DNA from: Micromonospora narathiwatensis
GTDB lineage: Bacteria; Actinomycetota; Actinomycetes; Mycobacteriales; Micromonosporaceae
Assembly (NCBI RefSeq): GCF_900089605.1
Contig: NZ_LT594324.1
Coordinates: 496,001 to 560,000 of the forward strand
Direction of reading: 5' to 3'
DNA length: 64,000 nucleotides
In this document: piece by piece, positions 47,288 to 58,841 of the stretch
Layout: each line of letters starts with the position of its first letter
How positions within the stretch are numbered: position 1 is the stretch's first letter
Notes under the pieces: model-generated
What the model was told of the DNA's origin: nothing
What the model saw: the letters and a program-made list of their open reading frames with translations, nothing else
Databases searched by the model: none
Made by a program: the position numbers and the translations under genes

Positions 47288-48262
47288 TCAGGCCGGCGCG
47301 ACCGGCACGTCGAGCACCTCCTCGACGGGGCGGCGCGGGGTGGTGGCGCCCGGCTGGCCGTATCCGATCCGCATCCCCATCTGCGGGGTGCCGAACCGGC
47401 CCAGGGAGAGCCGCAGCGCCTCCCGCGCCCCGGACACCTCGATCGGCTGGGAGATCATCGACACGGCCAGCCCGGCGTCGGTGGCCGTCAGCAGCACCCG
47501 TTGCAGGGCCTGGCCCGCGATGATCTGGTCGGTGGTGGTGTTCCCCGCCGATCCCAGCACCGCGACCAGCGGTTCCGGCTCGAAGTCCCGCCCCGGCCCT
47601 CGGTTGCGTCCCCCGAAGCCGCGCTGGGGCAGCAGGTCCTGCGGCTCGCCCTGCGGCCCGCCCGATGCGGTCGGCACGCCGTCGGGGGAGGGCTCGGAGC
47701 GGATCCAGGCGGCCCGCTCGGCCACGTACGCGGGGTCGCGTTCGAGGACCCGGTGGGCGCTGCGGGCGACCTCGGCGAACGCGTTGACCGCGCCGGTGCC
47801 GATCAGCAGCTCCAGCCAGCACTGCTCGGCCCGGGCGGCCTCGACGAGCCGCCACCGGGCGTCGGCGGGTACCGGGTCGGTCCAGAACGGGGCGCGGTTG
47901 CTGAACCGGCGGCCGATCGCCGCGTACAGGCTCTGCTCGGTGGGGGTGGGGCGGCGCGGCACGTCCGGTTCCAGCCGGGCCACCACGTTCGGGTCGGCGG
48001 GGTACGGGCGGAGCCGGACGGTGGCCGGGGTGCCCGCCACGGCGAGCGCCAGCCGCAGGTTGAACAGGGCGGCCCCGCAGGCGATCCGGGCGCCCCAACC
48101 GCTCGGGTCGGTGGCGGGGAGCCCGCGCAGCGGGTCGACGGAGACCTCGATCCCGCCGTCGCGCAGCCGGAACCGCCACGGCTGGGTGTTGTGCAGGGAC
48201 GGTGCCCGGACGGCGTCGGTGGCGGCGGCCGTCAGCTGCGCGACGGTGAAGCCGGTGTTCAT
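47288..48262 (-). CDS. Acg-type nitroreductase family protein 1
   Basis: 324 aa. The opening APSLHNTQPWRFRL is the signature of Acg (Rv2032)-like flavin nitroreductases, members of the DosR regulon in mycobacteria; GRRFSNRAPFW and a C-terminal MRIGYGQPG also fit. Acg itself sequesters FMN and may lack activity, so redox enzyme and flavin storage are both possible. It is divergent from devR with two DevR-like boxes between them, and GGAAGGAG precedes the ATG. Confidence 0.85.
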   Translation of the reverse strand: MNTGFTVAQLTAAATDAVRAPSLHNTQPWRFRLRDGGIEVSVDPLRGLPATDPSGWGARIACGAALFNLRLALAVAGTPATVRLRPYPADPNVVARLEPDVPRRPTPTEQSLYAAIGRRFSNRAPFWTDPVPADARWRLVEAARAEQCWLELLIGTGAVNAFAEVARSAHRVLERDPAYVAERAAWIRSEPSPDGVPTASGGPQGEPQDLLPQRGFGGRNRGPGRDFEPEPLVAVLGSAGNTTTDQIIAGQALQRVLLTATDAGLAVSMISQPIEVSGAREALRLSLGRFGTPQMGMRIGYGQPGATTPRRPVEEVLDVPVAPA

Positions 48263-48344
48263 GGTGCTGCTCCTTCCGTGGCCAGCGGCGCCGCCTCCCG
48301 GTCGGCTCCCTCCTACGGTGCGTCAACCGGGGGTTACCCGAGCA

Positions 48345-48358
48345 GGGCCCAAGGTCCC
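48345..48358. promoter_or_regulatory. DevR/DosR-box-like palindrome 1
   Basis: On the minus strand it reads GGGACCTTGGGCCC, matching the GGGAC...GNCCC core of DevR boxes. It lies 83 bp before the nitroreductase start. Confidence 0.7.
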
Positions 48359-48398
48359 CATCTCGGGGGGACCGTCTACCCGCCGCGCCGTCGCGGTC

Positions 48399-48412
48399 GG
48401 GACCTTCGGCCC
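48399..48412. promoter_or_regulatory. DevR/DosR-box-like palindrome 2
   Basis: GGGACCTTCGGCCC, again the GGGACC/GGCCC core, 37 bp before the devR start codon and well placed for autoregulation. Confidence 0.75.
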
Positions 48413-48448
48413 GTGCACGACCCCGCGGCGTCGGGGTAGAAAGGACGG

Positions 48449-49087
48449 ATGATCCGGGTGTTCCTGCTCGACGACCACGAGGTCGTCCGTCGTGGCCTTG
48501 CCGACCTGCTCACCAACAGCGGTGACATCGAGGTGGTCGGTGAGTCCGGCTCCGCCCAGGAGGCGTCCCGCCGCATCCCGGCGCTCCGCCCCGACGTGGC
48601 GATCCTCGACGCCCGGCTGCCCGACGGCAACGGCATCGACGTGTGCCGGGACATCCGGGCCGTGGACTCCTCGATCAAGGGCCTGATCCTCACCTCGTAC
48701 GAGGACGACGAGGCGCTCTTCGCCGCGATCATGGCCGGTGCCGCCGGGTACGTGCTCAAGCAGATCCGCGGCACCGACCTGGTCGACGCGGTCCGCCGGG
48801 TGGCGGCCGGGCAGTCCCTGCTTGACCCGGCGATCACCACCCGGGTGCTGGAGCGGATCCGCAGCGGGGTCGAGCAGCCGCGCGAGCTGAAGTCGCTCAC
48901 CGAGCAGGAACGGCGGATCCTGGAGTACGTGGCCGAGGGGCTCACCAACCGGGAGATCGCCGGCAAGATGTTCCTCGCCGAGAAGACCGTGAAGAACTAC
49001 GTCTCCAGCGTACTGGCCAAGCTCGGCCTGGAGCGGCGTACGCAGGCGGCGGTGCTGGCCACCCGGCTGCTCGGCCAGCGGCACTGA
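48449..49087 (+). CDS. devR: NarL-family response regulator, DevR/DosR-like
   Basis: 212 aa. It is close to mycobacterial DevR over its full length: VFLLDDHEVVRRGLADLL, phosphoacceptor Asp54 in AILDARLPDGNGI, LILTSYEDDEAL, and the C-terminal HTH with EGLTNREIAGKMFLAEKTVK and VLAKLGLERRTQAAV. In mycobacteria DevR turns on dormancy genes under hypoxia, NO or CO. An AAAGGA RBS precedes the ATG. It converges with devS on the opposite strand, an unusual orientation since the two are co-directional in Mycobacterium. Confidence 0.92.
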   Translation: MIRVFLLDDHEVVRRGLADLLTNSGDIEVVGESGSAQEASRRIPALRPDVAILDARLPDGNGIDVCRDIRAVDSSIKGLILTSYEDDEALFAAIMAGAAGYVLKQIRGTDLVDAVRRVAAGQSLLDPAITTRVLERIRSGVEQPRELKSLTEQERRILEYVAEGLTNREIAGKMFLAEKTVKNYVSSVLAKLGLERRTQAAVLATRLLGQRH

Positions 49088-49107
49088 CGGCATCGGTCCG
49101 CCGACGG

Positions 49108-49131
49108 CCGCCCGGCCCGGGATCCGGGCGG
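49108..49131. terminator. Hairpin between convergent devR and devS
   Basis: CCGCCCGG (49108-49115) pairs with CCGGGCGG (49124-49131) around an 8-nt loop, 20 bases beyond devR. Confidence 0.5.
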
Positions 49132-49156
49132 GCTGCCGCGCGCCGAGTCGGCCCGC

Positions 49157-50887
<1,731 letters not shown>

Positions 50888-50919
50888 CTATCGCCCGGTG
50901 GCGGTCGGAGACGAGCCCG

Positions 50920-51930
50920 CTACCGGCTCCCGCCGTGTGCCGCGGAGGTGTCGACGATCTCCTCGGTGGCCAGGCGCGGGGTGTGCGGGGGCCCCGCGTG
51001 CGCCGGGTCCGCGAGCCCCAGCCGCAGCGCCAGGTACGGGAAGCCGAGCCCGGCCAGCAGCCGGCGCACGGTCAGGCGGGTGCCTTCCACCTCCACCACG
51101 CCGCTGAGCGGCACCACGGAGACCCCGAGCCGGGTGGCGGTCAGCCAGGCGGACGAGAGCCCCTCACCGGCCCGTAGCCAGTTGTCCGGCTCGTCCTCGG
51201 TGCCCCAGAGGATCCCGTAGCGGGCGGCCCGGTCGTGCCCGGGACCGACCGGCAGGGTGCCGGGACGGCCGAAGTCCCGGCCCGGCACGGTGGTCTGCGG
51301 GGCCTGCTCGGGCAGCACCTCGGGCGGCAGCCCGGTGCCGGTGCCGGCCCGGCTGGTCCAGTACTCCAGTTCCTCGCGCGTCTGCGGGTCCTCGGCCGTG
51401 ACCGTGCCGGCCTGCGACGCCGCGGCGGCCAGATCCATCACCTGGTCCGGGTCGAGGAGCTGGAGCCGTATGCCGTCCGCGCGGGCCGCCCCGACGATCT
51501 CGTTGAGGGTCGCGTCCGGAACCGGCTCGTCGCTCACCGGCCGGCGGTCGGTGTGCCGGACCCGCATGCACTGCACGAGGCGCATCGCGTCCCGGTCCGC
51601 CCCGATGTGCCGGAACCCGGTGAGCCGGGCGAGGAATTCCGGCTGGCCCGGGTCGGGCATCCGCTCCACCGCCGCCGTCCAGCCCTCGGCGGCCAGCGCC
51701 ACGCACGCGTGGTGCAGCGCCGTGCCGCAGCTCAGCGTCACCAGCCGGCCCTCCGGGTCGGTGGCGGAGATCCGGGGGTCCCGCACCATCCGCAGCTCCA
51801 GCGCGTCGGGGAGGACCTTCCAACGCCACGGCTGGGTGTTGTGCACCGAAGGGGCACGACCGGACGTCGCGGCGGCCTCCGCGAGCGCGGTGGTCAGCGG
51901 GCGGTCCGTAGCCGTCGTCTCGTGGCTCAT
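50920..51930 (-). CDS. Acg-type nitroreductase family protein 2
   Basis: 336 aa. The ATG at 51930 has AAAGG upstream; the in-frame ATG at 51957 lacks a good RBS. APSVHNTQPWRWKVLP marks the Acg/nitroreductase subgroup, shared with the paralogue at 47288 although the two diverge elsewhere. MRVRHTDRRPVSDEPV and the GLGFPYLALRLG end also match. It lies upstream-adjacent to devS on the same strand but 41 bp after... its own stop precedes devS, so read-through into devS is not possible; transcription runs from this gene toward devS. It may be co-transcribed with devS. Confidence 0.84.
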   Translation of the reverse strand: MSHETTATDRPLTTALAEAAATSGRAPSVHNTQPWRWKVLPDALELRMVRDPRISATDPEGRLVTLSCGTALHHACVALAAEGWTAAVERMPDPGQPEFLARLTGFRHIGADRDAMRLVQCMRVRHTDRRPVSDEPVPDATLNEIVGAARADGIRLQLLDPDQVMDLAAAASQAGTVTAEDPQTREELEYWTSRAGTGTGLPPEVLPEQAPQTTVPGRDFGRPGTLPVGPGHDRAARYGILWGTEDEPDNWLRAGEGLSSAWLTATRLGVSVVPLSGVVEVEGTRLTVRRLLAGLGFPYLALRLGLADPAHAGPPHTPRLATEEIVDTSAAHGGSR

Positions 51931-52049
51931 CGTCACGACCTTTCCATTTTTCCCCATCGTGCCGCACCCCGGGCGGGTCCGGGTGGCGTTGCCTCACCAT
52001 CCTCTGCCACGCGGCGTCCGGTGGCACGGTGCCCCGGGCCCCCGTACCC

Positions 52050-52063
52050 GGGTCCTTCGACCC
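52050..52063. promoter_or_regulatory. DevR-box-like palindrome between nitroreductase 2 and P1B-5 ATPase
   Basis: GGGTCCTTCGACCC differs from box 2 (GGGACCTTCGGCCC) at two positions and keeps perfect outer arms. It lies 59 bp before the ATPase start in the divergent region. Confidence 0.6.
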
Positions 52064-52121
52064 GCGTCGGATTACCCGTGATGCCCTGCCCGGCGACGCG
52101 CCTCGCTGAGACGATCCGCAC

Positions 52122-54470
52122 GTGGATGCGGAACCGCGCGAGTGCGTACCCGAGCGGCCGGTGCGGCCGCGCCGGGTGGACTGGCGGGAGTGGGCGCCGC
52201 TCACCCTGCTCACCCTGGCCGTGCTGGCCGGCGCCGGGTTGTGGTTCGGCGGGCGGCGCGGCGTGGCCGAGCTGGTCTGGGCGGCGGTGACCCTGGTGGC
52301 GCTGCTGCCGGCCGCGTGGACCACCGTGCGGCAGCTGTGGCGCCGGCAGTTCGGCGTGGACGTGATCGCGGTGCTGGCGCTGGTCGGCGCGCTGCTGGTC
52401 CGGGAGTACCTGGCCGGCGCGGTGATCGCCGTGATGGTCGCCACCGGGCAGGGCCTGGAGGACTACGCGCAGCGCCGGGCCAGCCGGGACCTGCGGGCGC
52501 TGTTGGAACGCGCACCCCGGCAGGCCCGCCGGCGCACCCCCGACGGCGACATCGAGGTGGTGCCGCTGGACCGGGTGGCGGTGGGGGACCGGCTGGTGGT
52601 CGGTCCCGGTGACGTGGTGCCGGTGGACGGGACCGTCGAGGAGGCCGCGACGCTGGACGAGTCGGTGGTCACCGGCGAGTCGCAGTTGGTCACCCGCGCC
52701 GCGGGCGAGCAGGTGGCCAGCGGGGTGGTCAACGCCGGCGCGGGCTTCGGCCTGCGGGCCCGCAAGAGCGCGGCGGAGAGCACGTACGCCGGGATCGTCC
52801 GGCTCGCCGAGGAGGCGACCGCGCGCAAGGCCCCGATGGTCCGGCTGGCCGACCGGTACGCCGCCGCGTTCGTGCCGTTCACCCTGTTGGTGGCCGGGGT
52901 GGCCTGGGCGGTCTCCGGCGAGTTCCTGCGGGCGGTGGCGGTGCTGGTGGTGGCCACCCCCTGCCCGCTGCTGCTGGCCACCCCGATCGCCATCGTCTCC
53001 GGGCTGTCCCGGGTGGCCCGGCGCGGGGTGCTGGTCCGCGACGGCGGGTCGCTGGAACTGCTCGGCCGCGCCCGTACCCTGCTGATGGACAAGACCGGCA
53101 CGCTCACCGCCGGCCGGCCGCGCGCCGCCGAGACGGTGGTCGCGCCCGGCGGCGACCGGGACGAGGTGCTGCGGCTGGCCGCCTCCGTCGAGCAGCTCTC
53201 CCCGCACGTGCTGGCCGCCGCACTGGTGCGGCAGGCCCGCGCGCAGGGGCTGCGCCTGACCGAGCCGGCGGAGGTCACGGAGGAGCCGGGCCACGGGGTC
53301 ACCGGCCGGGTGGACGGCCGCCTGGTGCGGGTGGGCCAGCTCGCCGGCGAGCCCCCCGAGTGGGCGCACCGGGTACGCGAGCGCGCCGAGCTGGCCGGCC
53401 GTTCGACCGTCTGGGTCAGCGACGACCACGGTCCGCTCGGCGCGATCCTGCTGGAGGACCCGGTACGCCCCGACGCCCGGCGTACCGTGCGGCGGCTCCG
53501 CGAGAGCGGGCTGGACCGCCTGGTCATGGTCACCGGCGACCGCCCGCGTACGGCCCGGCAGGTCGCGCAGACGGTCGGCGTGGACGACGTCTGGGCCCAG
53601 TGCACGCCGCAGCAGAAGGTCGCCCGGGTGCAGGAGGAGTCCGGCCGGGCGGTGACCGTGATGGTCGGCGACGGCGTCAACGACGCACCGGCGCTGGCCG
53701 AGGCGCACGTCGGCGTGGCGATGGGCGCCACCGGGGCGACCGCCTCCGCCGACGTGGCCGACGCGGTGCTCACCGTGGACCGGCTGGACCGGCTCGCCGA
53801 CGCCGTCGAGATCGCCCGGTACGCCCGCCGCATCGCGGTGCAGAGCGCCACCGTCGGGATGGCGCTGGCCGTGGTGGCGATGGTGGCCGCCGCCGTGGGA
53901 AAACTGCCCCCGGTCGCCGGCGCGTTCCTCCAGGAGGGCATCGACGTGCTGGTGATCGTGAACGCGCTGCGCGCCCTGCGGGGCGGCCTGCGCCACCGGG
54001 ACGTCCCGCCGCGTACCCGGGAACTGCTCGACCGGTACGCGGGCGAGCACGACGGCGTCCGCGAGGTGCTGGACCGGCTGCGTGACACCGCCGACCTGAT
54101 GGCGACCCGCCCGGACGCGCCGGAGAGCCTACCGGCGTTGCGGGAGGTGCACCGCCGGCTGGTCGACGAGGTGCTGCCGCACGAGGCGGCCGAGGAACGG
54201 CATCTCTACCCGGCGCTGGCCGGCCCGCTGGGCAGCGGCGAGGCGACCTCGACGATGAGCCGGGCGCATGTGGAGATCGGCCGGTTGGTGGACCGGATCG
54301 GCGGCCACCTGGCCCAGCACCCGGACGGCCGGCTGCGTCGGGACGAGCTGCCCGACCTGCTCGCCGCCCTCTACGGCCTGGACGCGGTGCTGCGCCTGCA
54401 CATGGCCCAGGAAGAGGAGGACTACTTCTCGCTCAACCCGGAGGACGGACAGACCCCCGCCGGCCGGTGA
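52122..54470 (+). CDS. P1B-5-type metal ATPase with C-terminal hemerythrin-like domain
   Basis: 782 aa, GTG start. The ATPase core has the transmembrane TPCP motif (Cys281), phosphorylation site DKTGT with Asp323, TGES, MVTGDRPRTA and GDGVNDAP, with paired helices at both ends. No N-terminal metal-binding domain is present. TPCP defines the P1B-5 group, whose members export Ni or Fe and carry a C-terminal hemerythrin domain. Here that domain spans about 670-775 with His677, His687, Glu691 and His694, a later SRAHVEI and LHMAQEEEDYF, enough ligands for a di-iron O2-binding site. It fits an O2-responsive metal exporter in the DevRS context. Confidence 0.9.
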   Translation: MDAEPRECVPERPVRPRRVDWREWAPLTLLTLAVLAGAGLWFGGRRGVAELVWAAVTLVALLPAAWTTVRQLWRRQFGVDVIAVLALVGALLVREYLAGAVIAVMVATGQGLEDYAQRRASRDLRALLERAPRQARRRTPDGDIEVVPLDRVAVGDRLVVGPGDVVPVDGTVEEAATLDESVVTGESQLVTRAAGEQVASGVVNAGAGFGLRARKSAAESTYAGIVRLAEEATARKAPMVRLADRYAAAFVPFTLLVAGVAWAVSGEFLRAVAVLVVATPCPLLLATPIAIVSGLSRVARRGVLVRDGGSLELLGRARTLLMDKTGTLTAGRPRAAETVVAPGGDRDEVLRLAASVEQLSPHVLAAALVRQARAQGLRLTEPAEVTEEPGHGVTGRVDGRLVRVGQLAGEPPEWAHRVRERAELAGRSTVWVSDDHGPLGAILLEDPVRPDARRTVRRLRESGLDRLVMVTGDRPRTARQVAQTVGVDDVWAQCTPQQKVARVQEESGRAVTVMVGDGVNDAPALAEAHVGVAMGATGATASADVADAVLTVDRLDRLADAVEIARYARRIAVQSATVGMALAVVAMVAAAVGKLPPVAGAFLQEGIDVLVIVNALRALRGGLRHRDVPPRTRELLDRYAGEHDGVREVLDRLRDTADLMATRPDAPESLPALREVHRRLVDEVLPHEAAEERHLYPALAGPLGSGEATSTMSRAHVEIGRLVDRIGGHLAQHPDGRLRRDELPDLLAALYGLDAVLRLHMAQEEEDYFSLNPEDGQTPAGR

Positions 54471-54515
54471 CCGAGCCCCGGTGGCGTGACCGAGCGTCAC
54501 GGGCCGGGCGCTTCC

Positions 54516-54535
54516 CCCGCGGAACGGTCCGCGGG
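54516..54535. terminator. Hairpin between P1B-5 ATPase and universal stress gene
   Basis: CCCGCGGA (54516-54523) pairs with TCCGCGGG (54528-54535), 4-nt loop, between convergent stops. Confidence 0.55.
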
Positions 54536-54536
54536 C

Positions 54537-55394
54537 TCAGCGTTCCCGGACCACCGCGACGGGGCAGTGCGAGTGGTTGATGAGCTGCTGGCTGACCGAG
54601 CCGAGCAGCATGCCGCGCAGCCCGCCCCGGCCCCGGCTGCCGACCACCACGAGCTGCGCCTCGCGGCTCGCCTCGACCAGCAGCGCCGCCGGGTTGCCCT
54701 GGGTCACCCGGACCTCGATCGGCACGTCCGGGAAGCTCTTCCGCCACTGGGCCAGGTCCTGGTCGACCGCCGCCCGTTCGGTGTCGCCCGGGTCGGCGCC
54801 GGGCGGCACCTGCCGCTCCCCGGACGGCCCCCAGACCCGGAGCACCCACAGCGGGACGTCCCGCTGGGCGGCCCGCTCGACGGCGAAGCCGAGGGCCAGC
54901 AGCGAGGACTCGGAGCCGTCCACGCCGACCACCACCGGCCCGGAGGTGGCCGGCCGCCCGTCGCGTACCACGACCACCGGGCAGTGCGCGTGGGCGGCGA
55001 CGGAGACCGCGGTGGAGCCGGCGAGGAGGCCGCCGAAACCGCCGTGTCCCCGGCTGCCGAGCACCAGCATCCCCGCCTCGGTCGAGCGCTCCTGCAACAC
55101 CAGGGCGGGCGGTCCGTCGAAGACCTCGCCGTGCACGGTGAGGCCGGGCCGGTCGGCCGCGGCATTCGCCGCCGCCGACCGAACCAGCTCCTCGACCTGC
55201 CGCCGGGCGGTCTCGTCCGGCCAGATGCCCGGCGCCACCCCGGGACCGACCCAGCCGGCCACCGTCAGCCACTCGAAGACGTACGCCAGCCGGACCGGCC
55301 GGCCCGAGCGGCCCGCCTCGTCCAGCGCCCAGTTCAGGGCCACCTTGGCGTCGGTCGAGCCGTCGTAGCCGACCAGGATCTGGTCCCCGCTCAC
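54537..55394 (-). CDS. Two-domain universal stress protein (downstream of phosphoketolase)
   Basis: 285 aa, two tandem Usp domains. Each ends with an ATP-binding signature: [18 protein letters not shown] and [18 protein letters not shown] (G-x2-G-x9-G-S/T). The opening [13 protein letters not shown] is typical. The GTG overlaps the phosphoketolase stop (GTGA), so it is the second gene of that operon. Usp genes of this tandem type are frequent DosR-regulon members in mycobacteria. Confidence 0.9.
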   Translation of the reverse strand: MSGDQILVGYDGSTDAKVALNWALDEAGRSGRPVRLAYVFEWLTVAGWVGPGVAPGIWPDETARRQVEELVRSAAANAAADRPGLTVHGEVFDGPPALVLQERSTEAGMLVLGSRGHGGFGGLLAGSTAVSVAAHAHCPVVVVRDGRPATSGPVVVGVDGSESSLLALGFAVERAAQRDVPLWVLRVWGPSGERQVPPGADPGDTERAAVDQDLAQWRKSFPDVPIEVRVTQGNPAALLVEASREAQLVVVGSRGRGGLRGMLLGSVSQQLINHSHCPVAVVRER

Positions 55395-57793
55395 CCGTCG
55401 CTCCGCAGGCCCTGCTCGGTCTCGCGGATCCACCGCCACTCGGCGACCCGGGGATCGTCCTCGCCGTACCGGCGGGTGTAGTCGCGGCAGGACTGCCGGA
55501 CGTCGATCATCTCCTGGCGCAGGTGCGCGGCGCGCGAGGCGAGCCCCGGCACCCGGTCGATGACGTCGATGACCAGGTGGAAGCGGTCCAGGTCGTTGAG
55601 CATCACCATGTCGAACGGCGTGGTGGTGGTGCCCTCCTCCTTGTATCCGCGGACGTGCAGGTTGTCGTGGTTGGTCCGGCGGTAGGTGAGCCGGTGGATC
55701 AGCCACGGGTAGCCGTGGTAGGCGAAGATGATCGGCTTGTCGCGGGTGAAGATGGTGTCGAACTCGTTGTCCGGCAGGCCGTGCGGGTGCTCCGACGGCG
55801 GTTGCAGGCGCATCAGGTCGACCACGTTGACCACCCGGACCTTCAGCTCGGGCAGGTGCTGGCGGAGCAGGTCGGCGGCGGCCAGGGTCTCCAGCGTCGG
55901 CACGTCGCCGGCGCAGGCGAGCACCACGTCCGGCTCGCTGCCGTCGTCGCTGCTGGCCCAGTCCCAGATGCCCAGGCCGCGCCGGGCGTGCTGGATCGCC
56001 TCGTCCATGCTGAGCCAGTTCGGCGCCGGCTGCTTCCCGGCCACCACCACGTTGATGTAGTGCCGGCTGCGCAGGCAGTGGTCCATGGTGGAGAGCAGGG
56101 TGTTGGCGTCCGGCGGCAGATAGACCCGGACCACCTCGGCCTTCTTGTTGACCACGTGGTCGATGAAGCCCGGGTCCTGGTGCGAGAAGCCGTTGTGGTC
56201 CTGCCGCCAGACGTGGCTGGAGAGCAGGTAGTTCAGCGAGGCCACCGGCTCCCGCCAGGGGATGCGCCGGGTCACCTTGAGCCACTTGGCGTGCTGGTTG
56301 ACCATCGAGTCGACGATGTGGATGAACGCCTCGTAGCTGGTGAAGATGCCGTGCCGGCCGGTCAGCAGGTAACCCTCCAGCCAACCCTGGCACAGGTGCT
56401 CCGACAGCACCTCCATCACCCGGCCGTCGGGGGCGAGGTGGTCGTCGCCGGGGACCGTGTCGCCGACGAAGGCGCGGTCGGTGACCTCGAAGGCGGCGCC
56501 GAGCCGGTTCGACGCGACCTCGTCCGGGCCGAACAGGCGGAAGGTCTGCGGGTTACGGCTGATCACGTCGCGGACCCACGGGCCGAGTGCGCCGGTCGCC
56601 CCGGCGATCGGCTCGCCCGGCTGCTGGACGTCGACCGCGTAGTCGCGGAAGTCGGGCAGATCCAGGTCGCGGAGCAGCCGCCCGCCGTTGGCCACCGGGT
56701 TGGCGCTCATCCGCCGGTCGCCCCTGGGCGGCAGGGCGACCAGCTCGGCGACCGGGCCGCCGGTGGCGTCGAAGAGTTCCTCCGGCCGGTAGCTGCGCAG
56801 CCAGCGCTCCAGCTCGGCCAGGTGCTCGGGGTTGCTCCGCACCTGGTCGACGGGCACCTGGTGGGCGCGGAAGGTCCCCTCGACCGGCTTGCCGTCGACC
56901 TCCTTCGGGCCGGTCCAGCCCTTCGGCGTACGCAGGATGATCATGGGCCAGCGGGGACGCTCGACGGGGCCACCGGAACGGGCCCGGCGCTGGATCGCGG
57001 CGATCTCGTCGACCGCCCGGTCCAGGGCCGCGGCGAGGCTCTGGTGGACCACGGCCGGGTCGTCGCCCTCGACGAGATACGGCTGGTGGCCGTAGCCGCG
57101 CATCAGGTCGAGCAGTTCCTCGGTGGGGATCCGGGCCAGGACGGTGGGGTTGGCGATCTTGTAGCCGTTGAGGTGCAGGACGGGCAGCACCGCCCCGTCC
57201 CGCGCCGGGTTGAGGAACACGTTGGACAGCCAGCTACCGGCCAGCGGGCCGGTCTCCGCCTCGCCGTCGCCGATCACGCAGGCGACCAGCAGGTCCGGGT
57301 TGTCGAACGCGGCACCGTAGGCGTGGCTGAGCGCGTACCCCAGCTCGCCGCCCTCGTGGATCGAGCCGGGCACCTCCGGCGCCACATGGCTGGGGATGCC
57401 ACCGGGGAAGGAGAACTGGCGGAACAGCCGGGCCAGGCCGGTCTCGTCCCGGGTCACCGAATGGTAGAGCTCGCTGTACGTACCCTCCAGCCAGGTGTTC
57501 GCCACCAGCGCGGGGCCACCGTGGCCCGGGCCGGTGACGAAGATGGCGGACAGGTCCCGGTCGACGATGACCCGGTTGAGGTGCGCGTAGAGCAGGTTGA
57601 GGCCGGGGCTGGTGCCCCAGTGCCCCAGCAGCCGTGGCTTGACGTGCTCCGGCCGCAGCGGTTCACGCAGCAGCGGATTGTCGAGCAAATAGATCTGCCC
57701 GACGGTGAGGTAGTTGGCCGCCCGCCAGTAGGCGTCAAGCCGGCGCAGCTCGTCTTCGGTCAGGGGGCTGTGCAGGTCGAGAGCGGTGTCCAT
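55391..57793 (-). CDS. xfp: Xylulose-5-phosphate/fructose-6-phosphate phosphoketolase
   Basis: 800 aa, full-length XFP. Family motifs: [15 protein letters not shown] and [18 protein letters not shown] near the N-terminus, ThDP-binding [12 protein letters not shown] and AGSWLSNVF, and a C-terminal [17 protein letters not shown]. It cleaves xylulose-5-P (and F6P) with phosphate to acetyl-phosphate, giving acetyl-P/ATP without oxidation, useful when respiration is limited. ATG at 57793 starts the conserved domain. The palindrome at 57837 and a half-site-like GGGACTTCTGCC at 57818 lie upstream. Confidence 0.95.
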   Translation of the reverse strand: MDTALDLHSPLTEDELRRLDAYWRAANYLTVGQIYLLDNPLLREPLRPEHVKPRLLGHWGTSPGLNLLYAHLNRVIVDRDLSAIFVTGPGHGGPALVANTWLEGTYSELYHSVTRDETGLARLFRQFSFPGGIPSHVAPEVPGSIHEGGELGYALSHAYGAAFDNPDLLVACVIGDGEAETGPLAGSWLSNVFLNPARDGAVLPVLHLNGYKIANPTVLARIPTEELLDLMRGYGHQPYLVEGDDPAVVHQSLAAALDRAVDEIAAIQRRARSGGPVERPRWPMIILRTPKGWTGPKEVDGKPVEGTFRAHQVPVDQVRSNPEHLAELERWLRSYRPEELFDATGGPVAELVALPPRGDRRMSANPVANGGRLLRDLDLPDFRDYAVDVQQPGEPIAGATGALGPWVRDVISRNPQTFRLFGPDEVASNRLGAAFEVTDRAFVGDTVPGDDHLAPDGRVMEVLSEHLCQGWLEGYLLTGRHGIFTSYEAFIHIVDSMVNQHAKWLKVTRRIPWREPVASLNYLLSSHVWRQDHNGFSHQDPGFIDHVVNKKAEVVRVYLPPDANTLLSTMDHCLRSRHYINVVVAGKQPAPNWLSMDEAIQHARRGLGIWDWASSDDGSEPDVVLACAGDVPTLETLAAADLLRQHLPELKVRVVNVVDLMRLQPPSEHPHGLPDNEFDTIFTRDKPIIFAYHGYPWLIHRLTYRRTNHDNLHVRGYKEEGTTTTPFDMVMLNDLDRFHLVIDVIDRVPGLASRAAHLRQEMIDVRQSCRDYTRRYGEDDPRVAEWRWIRETEQGLRSDG

Positions 57794-57836
57794 GCTGCAA
57801 TAGCCTCTCGCGGATCGGGGACTTCTGCCACCCTGA

Positions 57837-57850
57837 GGCGGATATCCGCC
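57837..57850. promoter_or_regulatory. Perfect palindrome upstream of phosphoketolase gene
   Basis: GGCGGATATCCGCC is a loop-less 14-bp palindrome in the 125-bp gap upstream of xfp, so it is more likely a protein-binding site than a terminator. The regulator is unknown. Confidence 0.4.
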
Positions 57851-57918
57851 CGGGCAGGTCCAGCCTCGCGCTTCCGCCGCGAATCCGGTCAGGGCCGTTG
57901 GTCCCGGACGTGCGGGCG

Positions 57919-58749
57919 TCATGGCCGCTCCACGCCTGCCGGTCCGAGTCCACGGACGACGATCACCGGCGCCGGCGAATGGTAGAGCAGCGTCTGGCTG
58001 ACCGCGCCCAACATGCCCCGCAGCGGTTCCTCGCCCCGCGCCGCGACCACGGCGAGCTGCGCCGAGCGCGACTGTTCGACCAGGACGTTGCCCGGGTCGC
58101 CGCGCAGCGTGTGGCACTCTGCGGCAACGGTGGGGTGCCGGGCGCCGTGCCGGGCCACCGCCTCGGCGAGCAGGTCGCCGCCGTCGTCGTGGCGGCCGGG
58201 CTCGACGACCCGGATCGCGAGCAGCCGGGCCCCGCGCCCGTCCGCGCAGTCGAAGGCGTAACCGAGGGCCGTGTCGCCGGCCGCCGATCCGTCCACGCCG
58301 ACCAGCACCGGCCCCTGCGGCGCCGGCTCGGCCCGGCCCACCAGCACCGGGCAGCCGGCCCGGGCGGCGAGCTGCACGGCCGGGGCGTCGGACGGTACGC
58401 AGGTCGGGCAGGTGGCGATCCCGCCGTCGCCGAGCGCCACCAGGTACGCCGATTCGGCGGCCCGGAGCAGCGCCTCGACCGGGGCGCCCTCGACGATCTC
58501 GCCGCGTACCGGGACCTCCGGCTCGGCCTCGACGGCCACCCGCTCGGCGCGTTCCAGCAGGTCCTCGGCGGCGGCGCGCGACCCGGCCATCGAGGGCTCC
58601 TGAAGGGCCACCGCCCAGTTGAAGGCGTGCAGCAGGTGCAGTGGACGGTCGTGCGCGGCGGCCTCCCCGGCGGCCGTGCGGACCACCTGTAGGTCCTCCT
58701 CCGAGCCGCCGATGCCGACCACCACCGCGTCGTTGGTGGGCGTGGCCAT
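57919..58749 (-). CDS. Two-domain universal stress protein (upstream of phosphoketolase)
   Basis: 276 aa, two Usp domains. The second has the VDGS opening and [18 protein letters not shown] near the end; the first keeps [12 protein letters not shown] but its ATP signature is degenerate (around [10 protein letters not shown], with a CPTC pair that the other Usp protein lacks). It may therefore bind nucleotide at one site only, and the CPTC motif could be redox-active or metal-binding. It lies 125 bp upstream of xfp on the same strand. Confidence 0.88.
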   Translation of the reverse strand: MATPTNDAVVVGIGGSEEDLQVVRTAAGEAAAHDRPLHLLHAFNWAVALQEPSMAGSRAAAEDLLERAERVAVEAEPEVPVRGEIVEGAPVEALLRAAESAYLVALGDGGIATCPTCVPSDAPAVQLAARAGCPVLVGRAEPAPQGPVLVGVDGSAAGDTALGYAFDCADGRGARLLAIRVVEPGRHDDGGDLLAEAVARHGARHPTVAAECHTLRGDPGNVLVEQSRSAQLAVVAARGEEPLRGMLGAVSQTLLYHSPAPVIVVRGLGPAGVERP

Positions 58750-58841
58750 CCCGCCTCACCTCCCGACCGCGCTCTCCTCACCCACCGTAGTCGGGGGTAC
58801 GCCCCCGTGGACCGAGACGGCCGAACCGCTGCCGGCGGTGG

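Noticed and set aside
58793..58806. GGGGG-TACG-CCCCC hairpin as a DevR box
   Set aside because: It lacks the GGGAC...GNCCC core and its spacing differs; it is at most a weak hairpin between genes.
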